A stretch of 44,646 bases of DNA. Source: an uncultured Myxococcales bacterium. GTDB lineage: Bacteria > Myxococcota_A > Bradymonadia > UBA7976 > UBA1532. The translations under genes were made by a program, and so were the position numbers. Numbering within the stretch: position 1 is the stretch's first letter; every line of letters begins with the position of its first letter. Positions 38,673 through 44,646 of the stretch are shown here, piece by piece. Location: positions 1 to 44,646 of the forward strand of contig CAINDO010000163.1 in NCBI GenBank assembly GCA_903847385.1, given 5' to 3'. The notes under the pieces were generated by a model. The model did no database searches. It was not told where the DNA came from and was given only the letters and a program-made list of their open reading frames with translations.

Positions 38673-39304
38673 GCCTGCCCAACGAGAACGACTACTACGC
38701 GCTGCTCGAGGTCGACCCCGGCGCCACGGACGAGGACATCCGCCGGGCCTACAAGCGGCAGTTGAAGCGCTTCGATCCGGCCGGGGTGGTGGTCTACGGC
38801 CTCTATCGCGCGGACGAGGTCCAGAGCCTGGTGCGCAGCCTGCGCGAGGCCTACGAGATGCTCGTCGACCCGGAGAAGCGCCGGCGCTACGACCGCCGGA
38901 TCTACCCGGAGGGTCACCCCAGCCTGCGCCGGGCGGACCAGCGCGTGGCCGCGGCCCCGCCGATGCCGCGTGCCTCGCTGCCCGCGGACCCCGTGCTCGC
39001 AGCGGGGCTGACGCACGACTCGCCACTCCGGGGCACCTCCCTCACCAAGGTGCGCGAGGCGTGTCACCTGTCGCTCGAGGAGATCGCCGAGCGCACCAAG
39101 ATCAGCATGTTCACGCTGCGGTGCATCGAGGCCGAGCAGTTCCAGGACCTGCCCGCCCGCGTCTACATGCGCGGATTCCTCAAGCAGATCGCCGAGATGC
39201 TCCGCATCGACGCCGACAAGCTGCTGCGCGACTATCTGTCGGCGATGGAGGAGTGGCAGTCGTCCATCCCCCAGCGCAAGTGGGACCCCATCCCCAAGGA
39301 ATGA
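38669..39304 (+). CDS. Degenerate J-domain plus RodZ-type HTH protein
   Basis: The protein has 211 residues. Residues about 7-72 form a J domain (DYYALLEVDPGATDEDIRRA, YEMLVDPEKRRRYDRRIY), but the HPD tripeptide required to stimulate DnaK is DPA (36-38). A linker follows. About 120-190 is an HTH of the RodZ/Cro type: LTKVREACHLSLEEIAERTK, ISMFTLRCIEAEQFQDLPAR and VYMRGFLKQIAEML. There is no membrane helix, unlike RodZ. It overlaps the MinD-like gene by 4 bp. A coupled ATPase plus J-HTH partner suggests a cytoskeletal or regulatory complex, but the role is unknown. Confidence 0.8.
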   Translation: MSLPNENDYYALLEVDPGATDEDIRRAYKRQLKRFDPAGVVVYGLYRADEVQSLVRSLREAYEMLVDPEKRRRYDRRIYPEGHPSLRRADQRVAAAPPMPRASLPADPVLAAGLTHDSPLRGTSLTKVREACHLSLEEIAERTKISMFTLRCIEAEQFQDLPARVYMRGFLKQIAEMLRIDADKLLRDYLSAMEEWQSSIPQRKWDPIPKE

Positions 39305-39307
39305 TCG

Positions 39308-39336
39308 TTGACGCCCGCCCGCCGTGCGGTTTAAGT
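39308..39336 (+). promoter_or_regulatory. Sigma-70 promoter for the 88-aa protein and downstream genes
   Basis: TTGACG (39308-39313) and TTAAGT (39331-39336) are separated by 17 bp, the best promoter match in the window. The start would be near 39343, with a leader of about 34 nt holding GGGAGG before GTG 39377. It lies directly after the J-HTH stop. Confidence 0.55.
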
Positions 39337-39376
39337 CAGTGAAACTTTTGCTCCTTCGTCTCGCCGGGAGGTTGCC

Positions 39377-39643
39377 GTGTCCCAGATCAAGACGCCCGAC
39401 GCCGCCGTGCGTCTCGCACGCACCATCGCCTCGGACATCCTGCTCTACAACAAGGACAAGATCGCCGAGGGCCTGAAGAACGACACGCTCTTCGACGTCC
39501 TCGAGAGCGAGGTCGCCGAGGGCCGTCAGCACTTCGAGAGCCGCGTGGCACCCGAGGTCCGCGAGCAGTACGACTTCCTGTCCCGCGCGCTGGTGGACGT
39601 CCTCGTCCGCTCCAGCGCCCACCTGCCCACGCAAATCTGGTAG
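39377..39643 (+). CDS. Conserved-looking 88-residue helical protein
   Basis: It starts at GTG with a strong GGGAGG site. The protein is alpha-helical and charged: SQIKTPDAAVRLARTIASDI, LYNKDKIAEGLKNDTLFDVL, EVAEGRQHFESRVAPEVREQ, then YDFLSRALVDVLVRSS. There is no signal or membrane segment. I do not recognise a named family, but the strong promoter and ribosome binding site support it. It is followed 17 bp later by the pseudouridine synthase gene. Confidence 0.75.
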   Translation: MSQIKTPDAAVRLARTIASDILLYNKDKIAEGLKNDTLFDVLESEVAEGRQHFESRVAPEVREQYDFLSRALVDVLVRSSAHLPTQIW

Positions 39644-39660
39644 AGCCCCGCACGATCGTC

Positions 39661-40605
39661 GTGCCTCCGGAGGCGGCCGGTGACCGGCTCGACCGCTTCC
39701 TGGTGGGGGTGTACCCCGACCGCAGCCGCACGCTGCTGGCCGACTGGGTGCGCGATGGCCTCGTGGCCGTCGAGGGTGCGCGCCCCAAGCCCGGGCTGAG
39801 GCTCGAGGCCGGCTGGGTCGTCCTGGTGGACGAGCCCGAGCCCCCCACAGTCGACCTCGTCCCGCAGCCGATGGACCTGCCCATCCTGTTCGCGGACGAG
39901 GCCGTGGTCGTGCTGGACAAACCAGCCGGCCTGGTGGTGCACCCCGGCGCCGGCCACCCGGACGGCACGCTGGTCAACGGCCTGCTCGCCGCGTTCGGAA
40001 CGCTCTCGCCCGTGGGCCTGCCCCTGCGGCCGGGCATCGTGCACCGGCTGGACCGCTTCACGTCCGGTGTGATCGTGGTCGCCCGCACCGAGGCCGCGCA
40101 CCATCACCTGGCGCGTCAGTTCTCCGCCCACACCGCGGACCGCCGGTACTGGGCCATCGCCTGGGACCACAAGCTCGCGGACGCCGGCACGGTGGACGGC
40201 CTCTACGGGCGCCACCCCGTCGACCGGCTGAAGTTCACGGGGCGGGTCAACCACGGCAAGACGGCGACGACGCACTTCCGCGTGCTCGAGCGCCTGCCGC
40301 CCTGCTGCTGGCTGGAGTGCAAGCTCGACACCGGGCGCACACACCAGATCCGCGTCCACCTGTCCGAGCTCGGCAGCCCGCTCGTCGGGGACGAGCTCTA
40401 CGGCCGTCGCCGCCGCGCCGACAAACCGGAGGCCCTGCGTCGGCTGGGGCCGGATCTGGGCCTCACGCGGCAGGCGCTGCACGCGTTCCGGCTCGGCTTC
40501 GACCACCCGACGACGGGCGAACGCATGCAGTTCGAGTCGCCGATGCCCGACGAGATGACCGCGCTGCTGGAGACCCTGCGGCGCGCCCACGGATTGGACG
40601 CATGA
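39661..40605 (+). CDS. RluA-family pseudouridine synthase with S4 domain
   Basis: The enzyme isomerises uridine to pseudouridine in 23S rRNA or tRNA. It has 314 residues from GTG 39661. An N-terminal S4-like RNA-binding domain (AGDRLDRFLVGVYPDRSRTL, about 6-58) precedes the catalytic domain: ILFADEAVVVLDKPAGLVVH, GIVHRLDRFTSGVIVVA with catalytic D131, LDTGRTHQIRVHLSELGSPL and GDELYG. The motif reads HRLDRFTSG rather than the common HRLDKDTSG. With S4 and this layout it resembles RluD (positions 1911/1915/1917 of 23S rRNA) most, but RluC-type specificity cannot be excluded. The stop overlaps the next ATG as ATGA. Confidence 0.9.
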   Translation: MPPEAAGDRLDRFLVGVYPDRSRTLLADWVRDGLVAVEGARPKPGLRLEAGWVVLVDEPEPPTVDLVPQPMDLPILFADEAVVVLDKPAGLVVHPGAGHPDGTLVNGLLAAFGTLSPVGLPLRPGIVHRLDRFTSGVIVVARTEAAHHHLARQFSAHTADRRYWAIAWDHKLADAGTVDGLYGRHPVDRLKFTGRVNHGKTATTHFRVLERLPPCCWLECKLDTGRTHQIRVHLSELGSPLVGDELYGRRRRADKPEALRRLGPDLGLTRQALHAFRLGFDHPTTGERMQFESPMPDEMTALLETLRRAHGLDA

Positions 40606-42614
40606 ACGCCGCCTGGATGCTCGTCGTGCTGCTGGGCGCGGGGAAACCCGCCGGCCCGGACCCGGCCGCCGCCGTGACGGCGTTCCGGAACTCGCCCGCG
40701 CAGTCGGCCCTGGCCCTGGCACGCGCCGCCGAGGCCCACCCGGAGGTCGCCCCGGCGCTGAACCTGCTCCAGGCCGAGGCGCAGCTCGCCGCCGGCGCAC
40801 GCGACAAGGCGCGCGTCCTCGCCGTGCAGGCCGCGCGGGCGGTCCCGGCCTTCGCCCCGCGCGGGTACTTCCTGGCCGCGACCGCGGCGATGGGGGACAT
40901 GCCCCCGGACTGCAAGGGCGCGCTGCAACTGCTGGAGAAGGCGCCGGCGACGCCGCACTGGGTGCCGGCGGCGGAGCGGCTCGACCTGCTGTGGCGCGCG
41001 CAGACCGCCTGCAAAGACGGCGCCGCCGAGAAGACGCGCCGCGACCTGGCGCTCGACTGGCCCGACGCCCCGGCCGCGCGGCGCGCCGCCGAAGGCCTGG
41101 TCCTCACGCCCGACCAGCGTCTGCGCCGGGCGGAGGCGCTGGAGAACGCCCGCAACTACACGTCCGCCGAACGCGAGCTCTCCGCGCTGCTGGAGTCACC
41201 CCTGGCGGACGAGGCCCGCTTCCGCATCGGGCGCCTGCACCTGGAGCGCCTGCGGGACGACTTCCGCGTGGCCGAGCGGGCCTTCGCGCAGGTCGCCGCC
41301 GGCAAGTCGCCGCGCGCCGTCGAGGCCGCCTATCTGCAGGCCCGAGCGCTGGGCCGGGCAGGGGACGCCGCCGCCGCGGCCGCGGCCTACGAGGCCTTCC
41401 TGGCCCGGCACCCGACCGCACCGCAGGCGCCCGACGCGCGATTCTTCCGGGCGTTCCTCGACTACGAGAACGGTCGCTACGCGGCCGCGGCGACCGCCTT
41501 CGGGGCGATCACCGAGGGCACGTGGGCGGCCCCGTCCCGGTGGTACCGGGCGTTTTCACTCCATCTGGCGGGCGCGGCGGACGCGCCGGCTGCGCTGGAC
41601 GCGATCGCCGCCGAGAGCACCGAGCCGGCCGCCGCGCGCCGAGCCCGGTACTGGGCGGCGCGCGCCCGCGAGGCGACCGCCCCGAAGGAGGCCCGCCAAC
41701 GCTTGCTCGCGCTGGCGCAGGAGGACCCGACGGACTGGTACGCGCTCCTGGTCCGACGCCGGTTCCCCGGCGCGCTCCCGGACGTCGCCGCGCTGCCCAA
41801 AGGGGGCGCCGGACGCGGCACCGTGCCCACCCCGAAGAAGTTCAAGGCCGTCGCCGCCCAGGTGCGCGCGCTCGCCCACGCCGGGCTGCCGGAGTTCGCA
41901 CGGCGCGTGCTGGCGGACGCCTGGCCGGTCCTGCGCAAGTCGGAGGACTGGCCGTTCCTCGCCGACCTCGCCCGGAGCGCCGAGGACTACGGCCGCCTGT
42001 ACCGCGGCGCGCACGCCCGCCACCGGCTCATCTTCGACCGCCCACCCCGCGCGGCCGACGCCGCCGTCTGGCGGGACGCGTACCCCCTCGGCTGGCGCGG
42101 CGCCCTGGAACGTTCGGCCCCCGAGGGCCTGCGCCCCACGCACCTCGCGGCCTTCATCTTCAAAGAGAGCGGCTTCGATCCGGACGCCGTCAGCCCTGCC
42201 CATGCCGTCGGCCTGATGCAGTTGATGGACTACACCGCGCGCAACATCCTGGCCGCTCGGGGCGAGGAGGACCGGCCCGTGCCCGACCTCTTCGTGCCTG
42301 CGGAGAACATTGGCCTCGGCGGCTGGTACCTCGGGGCCCTCTCGCGTCGGTTCGGCGGACAACTCCCGCTCGTCGCGGCGGCCTACAATGCCGGCCCGCC
42401 GAGTGTCGTGAGCTGGTTCCGCGGTCGGGCGAGCGTCCCGGCCGACCTCTTCGTCGAGAACATCCCGTTTCGCGAGACTCGGGATTACGTAAAGAAACTC
42501 GTCGAGTTGCACATAATCTTTCAACTCGTGCATGAAGGTCGGGGCCTGGAGGCCGCGGCCGCGTCGCTCCCCGAGACGCTGGACCTGACGGTGCGCGAAG
42601 GCGTGAACTTCTGA
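40602..42614 (+). CDS. Soluble lytic transglycosylase (Slt70-like)
   Basis: The protein has 670 residues. MNAAWMLVVLLGAGKPAG is a weak, short signal-like start, so periplasmic location is likely but not certain. Residues about 25-480 form an alpha-helical TPR-like superhelix (RRAEALENARNYTSAERELS, RAVEAAYLQARALGRAGDAA). About 505-650 is the SLT domain: AFIFKESGFDPDAVSPAHAV with catalytic E522, then GLMQLMDYTARN, NIGLGGWYL, VAAAYNAGPPSV and FRETRDYVKKL. Lytic transglycosylases cleave peptidoglycan glycan strands to 1,6-anhydro ends. The layout matches Slt70. It starts by ATGA overlap in the RluA-type gene. Confidence 0.9.
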   Translation: MNAAWMLVVLLGAGKPAGPDPAAAVTAFRNSPAQSALALARAAEAHPEVAPALNLLQAEAQLAAGARDKARVLAVQAARAVPAFAPRGYFLAATAAMGDMPPDCKGALQLLEKAPATPHWVPAAERLDLLWRAQTACKDGAAEKTRRDLALDWPDAPAARRAAEGLVLTPDQRLRRAEALENARNYTSAERELSALLESPLADEARFRIGRLHLERLRDDFRVAERAFAQVAAGKSPRAVEAAYLQARALGRAGDAAAAAAAYEAFLARHPTAPQAPDARFFRAFLDYENGRYAAAATAFGAITEGTWAAPSRWYRAFSLHLAGAADAPAALDAIAAESTEPAAARRARYWAARAREATAPKEARQRLLALAQEDPTDWYALLVRRRFPGALPDVAALPKGGAGRGTVPTPKKFKAVAAQVRALAHAGLPEFARRVLADAWPVLRKSEDWPFLADLARSAEDYGRLYRGAHARHRLIFDRPPRAADAAVWRDAYPLGWRGALERSAPEGLRPTHLAAFIFKESGFDPDAVSPAHAVGLMQLMDYTARNILAARGEEDRPVPDLFVPAENIGLGGWYLGALSRRFGGQLPLVAAAYNAGPPSVVSWFRGRASVPADLFVENIPFRETRDYVKKLVELHIIFQLVHEGRGLEAAAASLPETLDLTVREGVNF

Positions 42615-42639
42615 AACGCAGCGGCACGGGTCGTGCACC

Positions 42640-42667
42640 TTGCGCCCCCCATGCGTTGTGTTAGATT
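42640..42667 (+). promoter_or_regulatory. Promoter of the tandem GYF_2 gene
   Basis: TTGCGC (42640-42645), a 16-bp spacer and TAGATT (42662-42667) with TGT before it, so the -10 is also extended. Predicted start near 42674, leader about 24 nt. It lies after the lytic transglycosylase stop. Confidence 0.5.
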
Positions 42668-42697
42668 CACCGTCCCGGTTCTCCACCCCGTTGGCTC

Positions 42698-44646
42698 ATG
42701 AGCGCACCGTACATCCTGCGGCGAGACGGCCACGACTACCAGGCCCCCGACCTCGAGACGCTCCGCGCTTGGGCGCAGGCGGGCCGTGTCCTGCCCGCCG
42801 ACCTCGTCTACTCACCCGTCTATCAGTCCTGGTATCGCGCCAGTGACCTCCGCGGCCTGCGCGACGTGCTGCCGAATCGCGACGCCGGCCCCCCGCCCGT
42901 GGTCGCACCACAGGCCGTCTCGCAGTGTTTCTGGCTGCGCAAGGGCGAGCAGAACTACGCCGCCGACTCGCTCGAGGTGATCCTCCAGTGGGCGTCCGAA
43001 GGCGTGATCGACCCGGACGACTTCATCTTCCACCCGGCGTACGGCAAGTGGTTCCAGGCCGGCGACTCGCCGCAGCTCACCAACCGCTTCCCGCCGCACA
43101 TCAAGCACCAGCCGCCGTTCTTGCCGGCGTCGGCCGATCCGATGGCCTCGGCCGAGGCGCGGCCGTCCGGTGAGATCCCCGTGATCGCGCAGCGGGCCGC
43201 CGTGGCGCCGGAGCCGACGCCCGCGCCGACACCGGCCGCCGCCCCGCAGGCGCCGAAGCCGGCGTCGCTCGAGTCGGCGGACTCCATGGCCAAGACGGTC
43301 ATGGACATGCAGGCCATCCGGGTCGACATGCTGCGCCCGGCCGCGGCCGCGCCGAAACCGGCCGAGCCGAAGGCCCCGGAGCCGGCGCCGGTCCCCGTGC
43401 AGTCGGAGTCCGACGCCGCGTTCGCGACGCTGGCCACCTTCGACGATCCCGTCGAGCCGCCGAGCCGGGCGCCCGCCCCGCAGCAGCCGCAACCGCAGGC
43501 GCAGCAGCCGCAATCGACGCAGAGCGCCCGCCCGGCCAACACGTGGCAGACGCCCGCGGGCGGCCTCTTCGGCAACCAGCGGTCGGTCTCGGGCGCCGTC
43601 GGCCCCGCCAACCCGACGCCCGCGCGGTCCTCGAACATGGACACCGAGTCGCCCGAGCCCCGCAGCCTGTCGGGCAGCCGCTCGGGGCAGGCGCCGGGCG
43701 CCGCCGTCATTCGCAAGTCCGGCGCGCACGCCGTGGTGGACGCCGCCGCGATCCGGGAGTTCGAGCGACAGCAGGCCGAGCGGGCAGCGGCCGTGAAGAG
43801 CGCCGGCGAGCCGATTCCGGTGAGCCGCGTCGCCCAGCCCATCAGCGGCCCGTCGCAGTCGGTCGAGCAGCTCCCCGAGACCCCGAGCCTCTCCGGCGGG
43901 CGCCGGGTGACCGACTCCCTCGGGGGCGCCGTCGGTCGGCCTGCCCCCGCGCCGGAGACCCGCGTCGAGGCACCCCGGCCCGCAGCCGAGCCCGCGCCGG
44001 AGCCGGCCGCCCTGCCGCGCGTCCAGACCGCCCCGCTCGCGTCCGGGCAGGACCTGCCGCGCAGCCCTGCGCACACGCCCATCGGCGGCATCTCGCGGCC
44101 CGCCCCGGTCAGCGCAGCGCCGACGGCCGCGGCGCCGGTCACCGCAGAGAAGACCGCGGAGCAGGGCGTTTCCCCGGCGGTCGGCCCGAGCCTGCGCCCG
44201 AACACGGGCCCCGTGGCCACGCGGCCGACCCCTGCGCCCGCGCCGATCGCGCCGTCCGTCACGCCCGTGGCGCGCCCCCTGACGGGCACGCAGCCCGTCC
44301 TCCGCCCGGCCATCGCGCCTCGGGTGGAGACCTTCAGCTTCCCCGAGCCGACCCCGCAGCCCACCGCGGAGCAGCCCACCCGGCCCGTCGCGCCCGAGGG
44401 CACGCCCATCGTCAAACCGGCGACCCCAGCGCCCGCGCCTGCCCCGGCAGCCACCGCGCCGGCCCGCCCAGCGGCGCCGGCGATCAGCGCAGAGACCCCC
44501 GCGGCGATGCCGGCCGCCGCTCCGGCTCGCCCCGTGAATCCGGCGGGTCAGTCGGGCTCCAGCGGCGGCGCCAAGACGATCCCCAAGCCGCCGCCGATCC
44601 CGGCCGCCGCCCTCGGCGGCGCGCGGCCGACGCCACCGCCGCTGCC
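42698..44646 (+). CDS. Protein with two GYF_2-like modules and long Pro/Ala-rich region, 3' end outside the window
   Basis: The frame is open from ATG 42698 to the window edge (649 codons seen). Two similar modules lie at residues about 5-55 (YILRRDGHDYQAPDLETL, GRVLPADLVYSPVYQSWYRA) and 75-125 (CFWLRKGEQNYAADSLEVIL, GVIDPDDFIFHPAYGKWFQA). They fit the GYF_2/DUF4339 pattern: an aromatic strand, a helix, then a W with preceding acidic segment. These are small protein-binding domains. From about 135 onward the sequence is low-complexity, rich in Pro, Ala, Gln and Ser, with repeated P-A-P motifs, a likely disordered linker; a second structured domain may lie beyond the window. No signal peptide. 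The dominant Pro/Ala content makes database hits unreliable. Confidence 0.72.
   Translation, partial: MSAPYILRRDGHDYQAPDLETLRAWAQAGRVLPADLVYSPVYQSWYRASDLRGLRDVLPNRDAGPPPVVAPQAVSQCFWLRKGEQNYAADSLEVILQWASEGVIDPDDFIFHPAYGKWFQAGDSPQLTNRFPPHIKHQPPFLPASADPMASAEARPSGEIPVIAQRAAVAPEPTPAPTPAAAPQAPKPASLESADSMAKTVMDMQAIRVDMLRPAAAAPKPAEPKAPEPAPVPVQSESDAAFATLATFDDPVEPPSRAPAPQQPQPQAQQPQSTQSARPANTWQTPAGGLFGNQRSVSGAVGPANPTPARSSNMDTESPEPRSLSGSRSGQAPGAAVIRKSGAHAVVDAAAIREFERQQAERAAAVKSAGEPIPVSRVAQPISGPSQSVEQLPETPSLSGGRRVTDSLGGAVGRPAPAPETRVEAPRPAAEPAPEPAALPRVQTAPLASGQDLPRSPAHTPIGGISRPAPVSAAPTAAAPVTAEKTAEQGVSPAVGPSLRPNTGPVATRPTPAPAPIAPSVTPVARPLTGTQPVLRPAIAPRVETFSFPEPTPQPTAEQPTRPVAPEGTPIVKPATPAPAPAPAATAPARPAAPAISAETPAAMPAAAPARPVNPAGQSGSSGGAKTIPKPPPIPAAALGGARPTPPPL

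Noticed and set aside
42624..42636. GCACGGGTCGTGC hairpin after the lytic transglycosylase gene
   Set aside because: The stem is 5 bp, no T-run follows, and it precedes a good promoter. It is too weak to call a terminator.
42812..44454. Long minus-strand open frames opposite the GYF_2-like gene
   Set aside because: They are Gly/Ala/Arg-rich translations of the Pro/Ala low-complexity region in reverse, without domains or start signals.

Overview
The window is 44.6 kb of very GC-rich bacterial chromosome. It is densely coded on both strands, with 35 protein genes (two cut by the window edges) and no RNA gene, CRISPR array, insertion sequence or prophage that I can see. It looks like Myxococcota or a related deltaproteobacterial lineage. 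The reasons are six predicted lipoproteins (several Cys-rich or built from PPC, TIG or CarboxypepD-like modules), many two-component proteins, families such as DUF6178, DUF1285 and DUF3052, a PilZ response regulator and a DUF4157 protein. This placement is an inference from gene content, not from a marker-gene tree.

Layout: 1-2337 is the C-terminal part of an outer-membrane beta-barrel protein. 2368-4704 (-) is a large DUF4157 HExxH protein. 4849-5604 is a receiver-PilZ regulator, converging on enolase (5608-6882, -). 7037-11460 holds two overlapping lipoprotein genes, the second with a metzincin-like HELGHSLG site. 11464-14918 (-) is a tightly overlapping ATPase-permease-ATPase-permease ABC-2 operon, divergent from a receiver-histidine kinase hybrid (14985-16067). 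16071-19223 (-) is an operon of a monoacylglycerol-lipase-like hydrolase, a HEAT-repeat lipoprotein and a class II amidotransferase-like protein whose nucleophile Cys is Ser. 19281-19850 is a small secreted protein. 19843-22617 (-) is a SEC-C / DUF6178 / DUF1285 operon. 22658-23537 (-) holds a small beta-barrel protein and a 64-aa protein. 23839-24264 is a DUF3052 protein and 24271-25908 (-) a CAP-like lipoprotein. 26123-29645 is a fatty-acid beta-oxidation pair of FadN-type dehydrogenase/hydratase and thiolase. 29650-31871 (-) is a lipoprotein pair. 31998-34310 is an MMPL/RND-like membrane protein. 34321-35391 (-) is a single reading frame encoding RsmD followed directly by CoaD. 35438-37525 (-) is a membrane histidine kinase. 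37617-39304 is a MinD/ParA-like ATPase plus a degenerate J-domain/HTH protein. 39377-42614 is an 88-aa protein, an RluA-type pseudouridine synthase and a soluble lytic transglycosylase. 42698 to the end is a protein with two GYF_2-like modules and a long Pro/Ala-rich tail.

Functionally the window mixes housekeeping (enolase, CoaD, RsmD, RluA), lipid catabolism (FadN-thiolase, hydrolase), envelope biology (lipoproteins, barrels, lytic transglycosylase, ABC-2 and RND-like proteins) and signalling. The most unusual points are: the RsmD-CoaD fused frame; several proteins of recognisable families that have lost signature residues (amidotransferase Cys2 to Ser, ParA-like P-loop Lys to Arg, J-domain HPD to DPA, RND intramembrane Asp); a set of -10-like boxes placed 6-8 nt before start codons, suggesting leaderless mRNAs; and eight convergent gene junctions with almost no intergenic DNA. 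I did not find a clearly new multi-gene defence or secretion system. The best candidates for undescribed biology are the ParA-like/J-HTH pair, the SEC-C/DUF6178/DUF1285 operon and the DUF4157 protein.
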